NCBI GenBank assembly: GCA_937958785.1
Contig: CALGMY010000082.1
Coordinates: 1 to 11,303, forward strand
Source: an uncultured Gammaproteobacteria bacterium
GTDB lineage: Bacteria; Pseudomonadota; Gammaproteobacteria; Steroidobacterales; GCA-2729495
Length of the DNA stretch: 11,303 nucleotides
Direction: 5' to 3'
The notes under the pieces are model-generated. The model made no database searches, was not told the origin of the DNA, and saw nothing but the letters and a program-made list of their open reading frames with translations. Numbering within the stretch: the first letter of the stretch is position 1; each line of letters opens with the position of its first letter. Below are positions 6,435-11,303 of this stretch, one piece after another. The position numbers were made by a program, and so were the translations under genes.

Positions 6435-7424
6435 TCAGGCCGCGGGATCCAGGCGGTGGCCCGGGAGCCCCGCCAGGTACTCCGCGGTCCGCCGGCGCTG
6501 CTCCGGCGCGGACTCCACCCGATTGATTGCATTGCAAAAATCCCGGCCGCCCGGCCACTCCCGGCAGTACCACCCCAGGTGCTTCCGGGCGATCCGCAGA
6601 CCCAGCTGCTCGCCGTAGAAGTCATGCAGCGCCACCAGATGGCCACTGACGACCGCCTGGATCTCCGCCGGCTCCGGGGGTGAGAGCCGCTGGCCGGTGG
6701 CCAGGTAGTGGGCGATCTCCCGGAAGAGCCAGGGCCGGCCGAGCACGGGCCGGCCGAGCATCAGGGCATCGCAGCCCGTCGCCTTCAGCACGGCCGCGGC
6801 CTTCTCCGGGCTGGTGAGGTCGCCATTGACCAGCACCGGGATGGAGACGGCCGCCTTCACGGCGGCCACGGTCTCGTACTCGGCCTCGCCGGTGAAGAAG
6901 TCCTCCCGGGTGCGGCCGTGCACTGCGATGGCGGCGACGCCTGCCTCCGCCGCGATGCGCGCGATGCGCACGGCATTGCGCTCGGCCCGGGAATAGCCGG
7001 TGCGGATCTTCACCGTGACGGGCACGTCCACCGCCCGGACCACGGCCGAGAGGATGCGGGCGACCAGGGGTTCATCCCGCAGCAGGGCAGAACCCGCGGC
7101 GACGCTGCACACCTTCTTCGCGGGGCAGCCCATGTTCACGTCGATGATGGCGGCGCCCTGCGCCACGTTGTGCCGGGCTGCCTGCGCCAGCACTTCCGGG
7201 TCGGTGCCCGCGAGCTGGACGCTCACGGGGCCGGGTTCCCCGGCGAGGTCCATGCGCAGGCGCGACTTCCGCGTGGCCCAGAGTCGCGGCTCGGCCGTGG
7301 TCATCTCGGAGACCGCGAGCCCGGCGCCCATCGACCGGCAGAGCCGCCGAAAGGGCTTGTCGGTGACACCCGCCATGGGGGCGAGCACCAGCGGCGGATC
7401 GATGACGTGGGGACCTATGCGCAT
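6435..7424 (-). CDS. dusB: tRNA-dihydrouridine synthase B
   Basis: A 329-residue flavoenzyme that reduces a uridine in the tRNA D-loop using FMN and NADPH. Diagnostic segments are APMAGVTDKPFRRL (15-28), VSVQLAGTDP (68-77), DVNMGCPAKKV (95-105) with the catalytic Cys100, VTVKIRTGYS, AVHGRTREDFFTG, VLVNGDLTSP and LMLGRPVLGRPWLF. The C-terminal helical region (EQLGLRIARKHLGWY, then FCNAINRVES) is the usual DusB tRNA-binding domain. The DVNMGCPAKK form and the length fit the DusB branch better than DusA or DusC. The start MRIGPHVI at 7424 fits the family, although no good Shine-Dalgarno is visible. It is divergent from the DUF255 gene and is followed in the same direction, after 63 bases, by the CysD fusion. 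The fis gene that follows dusB in enterobacteria is not there. Confidence 0.95.
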   Translation of the reverse strand: MRIGPHVIDPPLVLAPMAGVTDKPFRRLCRSMGAGLAVSEMTTAEPRLWATRKSRLRMDLAGEPGPVSVQLAGTDPEVLAQAARHNVAQGAAIIDVNMGCPAKKVCSVAAGSALLRDEPLVARILSAVVRAVDVPVTVKIRTGYSRAERNAVRIARIAAEAGVAAIAVHGRTREDFFTGEAEYETVAAVKAAVSIPVLVNGDLTSPEKAAAVLKATGCDALMLGRPVLGRPWLFREIAHYLATGQRLSPPEPAEIQAVVSGHLVALHDFYGEQLGLRIARKHLGWYCREWPGGRDFCNAINRVESAPEQRRRTAEYLAGLPGHRLDPAA

Positions 7425-7463
7425 GGCGTTGCCATGGTACCGAAATCGGTTAGGGTGTCGGCC
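7425..7463. promoter_or_regulatory. 39-bp divergent spacer between dusB and the DUF255 gene
   Basis: This very short region must serve two divergent starts unless promoters lie inside the coding sequences. It contains a 12-bp near-palindrome at 7439-7450 with arms ACCGA and TCGGT around AA. AGGGTG at 7452-7457 is a passable ribosome binding site for the ATG at 7464. No clear -10/-35 pair is seen on either strand. Confidence 0.4.
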
Positions 7464-9533
<2,070 letters not shown>

Positions 9534-9557
9534 AACCCTACCAACGGAACCACCACC

Positions 9558-9944
9558 ATGGAACGCATCAACCACTCCACCGGCAGCAAGTGGGAGCCGA
9601 TCATTGGCTACTCCCGCGCGGTGCGAATCGGCAACTTCGTGTATGTCTCGGGCACCACGGCGAGTGGTCCGGACGGCAACATCGTCGGCATCGACGATCC
9701 CTACGCCCAGACCCGGCAGATACTGGAGAACATCGGCAAGGCACTCGCGGCCGTCGGCGCAGGGCCGGGGCACGTGGTGCGGACGCGGATCTACCTGACC
9801 GACATCAGCCGCTGGGAGGAGGTCGGTCGCGCCCACGGCGAGGTATTCGCCGCTATCCGCCCGGCGACGGCCATGGTGGAGGTCGCGAAGCTGATCAGTC
9901 CCGAGATCCTGGTGGAGATCGAGGCGGACGCGTACGTGCCCTGA
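9558..9944 (+). CDS. RidA (YjgF/YER057c/UK114) family protein
   Basis: A 128-residue, small cytosolic chorismate-mutase-fold protein that normally forms trimers with three clefts. The family motifs are VYVSGTTASGPDG (28-40), ILENIGKALAAVGAGPGHVVRTRIYLTD (split across 55-82), RPATAMVEVAKL (101-112) and VEIEADAYV (119-127). Arg101 and Glu121 correspond by position in the motifs to the substrate-binding Arg and the conserved Glu of deaminating RidA proteins, so imine/enamine deaminase activity is possible. The sequence is not the canonical RidA motif throughout and may belong to another Rid subgroup. It follows the DUF255 gene closely and converges on pilE with nine bases between stops. The ribosome binding site is weak. 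Confidence 0.93.
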   Translation: MERINHSTGSKWEPIIGYSRAVRIGNFVYVSGTTASGPDGNIVGIDDPYAQTRQILENIGKALAAVGAGPGHVVRTRIYLTDISRWEEVGRAHGEVFAAIRPATAMVEVAKLISPEILVEIEADAYVP

Positions 9945-9954
9945 CGGACAGGGC
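9938..9954. terminator. Hairpin spanning the convergent stop codons of the RidA and pilE genes
   Basis: GCCCTG (9938-9943), loop ACGGA, CAGGGC (9949-9954) forms a perfect 6-bp GC-rich stem. It contains the RidA stop (9942-9944) and the first base of the pilE stop on the opposite strand. No T-run follows on either strand, so if it terminates transcription it does so as a weak bidirectional or Rho-assisted signal. Confidence 0.4.
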
Positions 9955-10382
9955 TACCAGCAGCGCTCGATCTCGCCGTCGCCGGTGATGTCCCGGGCGC
10001 CGGTATTGTCCATCTCCAGGCTGCCACACTCCTCGTCGTCGGCCTGGGCACCCTGGGGCGCGGCCGTCAGCGTGTAGGTGGCGGCGTCCGGCACGGCGAC
10101 GGTGACGACGTAGAAGCCCTCCTGGGACGTGATCTCCTCCTCGTCCGCGATCGGGCAGTCGTCGGCGTCGTACCCACCGAACTGGGTGTAGCAGCGCTCG
10201 AGCCGCTGGGCAACGTCGTTGAGCGCGACGCGCCCGTCGGCCCGCCGGCTCTTCATGACGCTGGCCTGGTAGCTGGGGATCGCGATCATCGCCAGCACGC
10301 CGGCGATGACGACCACGATCATCAGCTCGACCAGGGTGAAGCCCCGTTGCCGGTGGCCGGGAGCCAGTGTGGTTGCACTCAT
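9954..10382 (-). CDS. pilE: Type IV pilin, PilE-like minor pilin
   Basis: A 142-residue prepilin. The leader of 14 residues ends in Arg-Gly, and the prepilin peptidase site is G|FTLVELMIVVVIAGVLAMIA with Phe15 as the mature first residue and the invariant Glu5 at residue 19. The hydrophobic N-terminal helix is followed by PSYQASVMKSRRADGRVAL and a globular domain. Four cysteines (64, 76, 119, 141) could form two disulfides; the last pair encloses the C-terminal loop seen in PilE-type minor pilins (CGSLEMDNTG to ERCW). The ATG at 10382 is chosen over one at 10388 because GAGG lies eight bases upstream of it, but only two from the other. It is the last gene of the pilY1-pilY2-pilE run, matching the Pseudomonas aeruginosa minor pilin cluster, where PilE helps prime pilus assembly. 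Confidence 0.92.
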   Translation of the reverse strand: MSATTLAPGHRQRGFTLVELMIVVVIAGVLAMIAIPSYQASVMKSRRADGRVALNDVAQRLERCYTQFGGYDADDCPIADEEEITSQEGFYVVTVAVPDAATYTLTAAPQGAQADDEECGSLEMDNTGARDITGDGEIERCW

Positions 10383-10390
10383 GGTCATCG

Positions 10391-10395
10391 CCTCA
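10391..10395 (-). promoter_or_regulatory. TGAGG: pilY2 stop merged with pilE ribosome binding site
   Basis: On the minus strand the TGA stop of the pilY2-like gene (10393-10395) runs into the GAGG Shine-Dalgarno (10391-10394) of pilE, eight bases from the ATG at 10382. The same design is used for pilY2 (10688-10694, TGAGGAG, overlapping the pilY1 stop). This implies ribosome re-initiation along the operon. Confidence 0.65.
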
Positions 10396-10680
10396 GTCCG
10401 GGAGGACGGTAATGGCGCTCACCACCGGGGTCTCGCCCGTGGCCGGCGCCAGGTTCATGCGCACATTCATGCCCGGGGCGAGGTCGCGGACACTGGCCCG
10501 GCTGCGCCCCGGCACCCGGACCGTGACGGTGGCCGAGAGGGCCCAGGTCGTGCCGTCGGCGACGACCTGCCGGGACGCCACGTCCACCGCCTCGAGGCGG
10601 GCCACCGCCGGCTCCGGCGGGGTGGCGGCCCCGGCGAGACTCACAGCCATCAGGCCGCCGATCAACACTGCTCTCCGCAT
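10393..10680 (-). CDS. pilY2: PilY2-like small exported type IV pilus protein
   Basis: A 95-residue protein with an N-terminal signal peptide (MRRAVLIGGLMAVSLAGAAT as residues 1-20; cleavage near 18-19). The mature domain is a short beta-rich segment: ARLEAVDVASRQVVADGTTW, then VTVRVPGRSRASVRDLAPGMNVRMNL and PVVSAITVLPD. Its position exactly between pilY1 and pilE, its size, and a strand pattern of the form 'residue-VVDG... LxPGMxV... IxxLP' fit PilY2, a poorly understood fimbrial biogenesis protein described in Pseudomonas aeruginosa. The name rests mainly on gene order. The ATG at 10680 is preferred over an upstream GTG because GAGGAG lies seven bases ahead of it. The gap from the pilY1 stop is 11 bases and the gap to pilE is 10. 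Confidence 0.75.
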   Translation of the reverse strand: MRRAVLIGGLMAVSLAGAATPPEPAVARLEAVDVASRQVVADGTTWALSATVTVRVPGRSRASVRDLAPGMNVRMNLAPATGETPVVSAITVLPD

Positions 10681-10691
10681 GGTGAAGCTCC

Positions 10692-11303
10692 TCACTGGAT
10701 CTCGCGCCAGGACTGGCGGCCCCGCTGCTTGCCGGCGTTCTCGATGGTGGTGTCGATGCCACCCGCGCTGCCGGAGGCGAACTTGTACTCGATGCGGTCG
10801 TCGGTGACGATGCCGGGCGTCTTGATGATGCCCTGCTTCGACTGGCGACCGCTCACCGGGACGAGCGGGCTGTTGGGATCCTCCGGATCCAGCGGCGCGA
10901 AATCCTTGATGTCGAACGACCGGTCCCGGTTCAGGTCGAAGGGCGACTCGGTCAGGCGCGAGCCGGACAGCGCGTCGATCTCCATGAGCCAGGACTCGCC
11001 GCCCGCCGAGCAGGCATCGCCCGACGGGATGACCGTCGTGAAGATCAGCCGGCCGCCCCGGAGGATCGGCGAACTGACCTGGCGCTCGCCGGAGGTCGGC
11101 AGATCGAGGTACCAGCCGTCGTCGGCGTCCGTGATCTCGTTGTTCGTCGTGACCCGGATGCCCTCGACGAAGCCGTCGTAGTCGATGACCTGCTCGTTGA
11201 GGACTTCCTGCTGCACCAGCGTGGAGCGCCCGGCCGCCGGCGTGACGGGGTACTCGGTGCCCTTGGTGTTCTTGTCCCGGATCGCGTAGACCGTATTGGC
11301 GCC
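10692..11303 (-). CDS. pilY1: PilY1 C-terminal part (5' end beyond window)
   Basis: The frame is open from the right edge, giving the last 203 residues of a PilY1-type pilus-tip adhesin and pilus-retraction regulator. It begins GANTVYAIRDKN and continues through beta-propeller-like strands: GWYLDLP, GERQVSSPILRGGRLIFTT, the PSGDACSAGG loop and SWLMEIDALSGSRL. These end-of-propeller segments are typical of the PilY1 C-terminal domain. FDLNRDRSFDIKDF (Asp codons at 10911-10937) resembles a calcium-binding DxNxDxxxD loop in which the usual Gly is replaced by Arg. The protein ends KQRGRQSWREIQ, the common SWREI-type terminus. The N-terminal von Willebrand-like region and signal peptide lie off the window. 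It is first of the visible pilY1-pilY2-pilE operon. Confidence 0.92.
   Translation of the reverse strand, partial: GANTVYAIRDKNTKGTEYPVTPAAGRSTLVQQEVLNEQVIDYDGFVEGIRVTTNNEITDADDGWYLDLPTSGERQVSSPILRGGRLIFTTVIPSGDACSAGGESWLMEIDALSGSRLTESPFDLNRDRSFDIKDFAPLDPEDPNSPLVPVSGRQSKQGIIKTPGIVTDDRIEYKFASGSAGGIDTTIENAGKQRGRQSWREIQ

Noticed and set aside
6435..6436. Possible insertion-sequence boundary between dusB and the transposase-like region
   Set aside because: No matched terminal inverted repeats with TA target duplication could be found bounding the IS630-like region, and its 3' side runs directly into cysD, so no intact element is claimed.
6732..6760. Tandem 14-15 bp repeat GGGCCGGCCGAGCA in dusB
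   Set aside because: It encodes the GRPVLGRP segment, which corresponds to the conserved GRxxxGRPW motif of Dus enzymes, so the repeat is explained by protein sequence and GC-rich codon choice.
6952..6969. Directly repeated 9-mer GCGATGCGC
   Set aside because: It encodes Arg-Ile-Ala twice within the DusB protein, in frame and consistent with the family, so it is not evidence of a mobile or regulatory repeat.

Overview
The window is a GC-rich (roughly 70% by eye), densely packed stretch of bacterial DNA. The first 20 bases are an almost perfect Illumina Nextera/Tn5 adapter, so the left edge is an assembled-contig end and not a natural junction. The gene set suggests a high-GC gammaproteobacterium: pilY1-pilY2-pilE order, a CysN-CysC fusion, DusB and a large DUF255 thioredoxin-like protein. 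The exact lineage cannot be fixed from sequence alone. Layout, left to right: (1) Bases 21-2622, minus strand, hold a tightly coupled operon. It runs from a PadR-family repressor through a small secreted protein and a MacA-like periplasmic adaptor to a MacB-like ABC ATPase cut off by the contig edge. Adjacent genes overlap by 1-4 bases or sit 20 bases apart. The padR start codon lies inside a perfect 18-bp palindrome, and a second copy of the same half-sites lies 35 bp upstream. Together they cover a plausible promoter, which points to autoregulation of an export system and a nearly leaderless padR mRNA. (2) Bases 2707-6371, minus strand, encode sulfate activation. CysD (ATP sulfurylase small subunit) overlaps by one base with a CysN-CysC fusion (ATP sulfurylase GTPase plus APS kinase), enough to make PAPS from sulfate. 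The unusual feature is that the CysD frame is open for a further 289 codons upstream. That extension looks like an IS630-type transposase (two helix-turn-helix regions and a degenerate RNase-H-like domain without its acidic triad) joined by a Pro/Ala/Ser-rich linker to a complete CysD. This is the strongest candidate for something undescribed: a domesticated transposase fused to, or translated into, a sulfur-assimilation enzyme. (3) Bases 6435-9944 hold dusB (tRNA dihydrouridine synthase, minus) divergent from a 689-residue DUF255/YyaL-type protein and a RidA-family protein (both plus). Only 39 bp separate the divergent genes. (4) Bases 9954-11303, minus strand, form the end of a type IV pilus operon: the pilY1 C-terminus, a small pilY2-like gene and pilE. 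pilE converges on the RidA gene, with 9 bp between stop codons and a 6-bp-stem hairpin spanning both stops. No rRNA, tRNA, CRISPR array or intact insertion sequence was found, and no non-coding gap exceeds about 85 bases.
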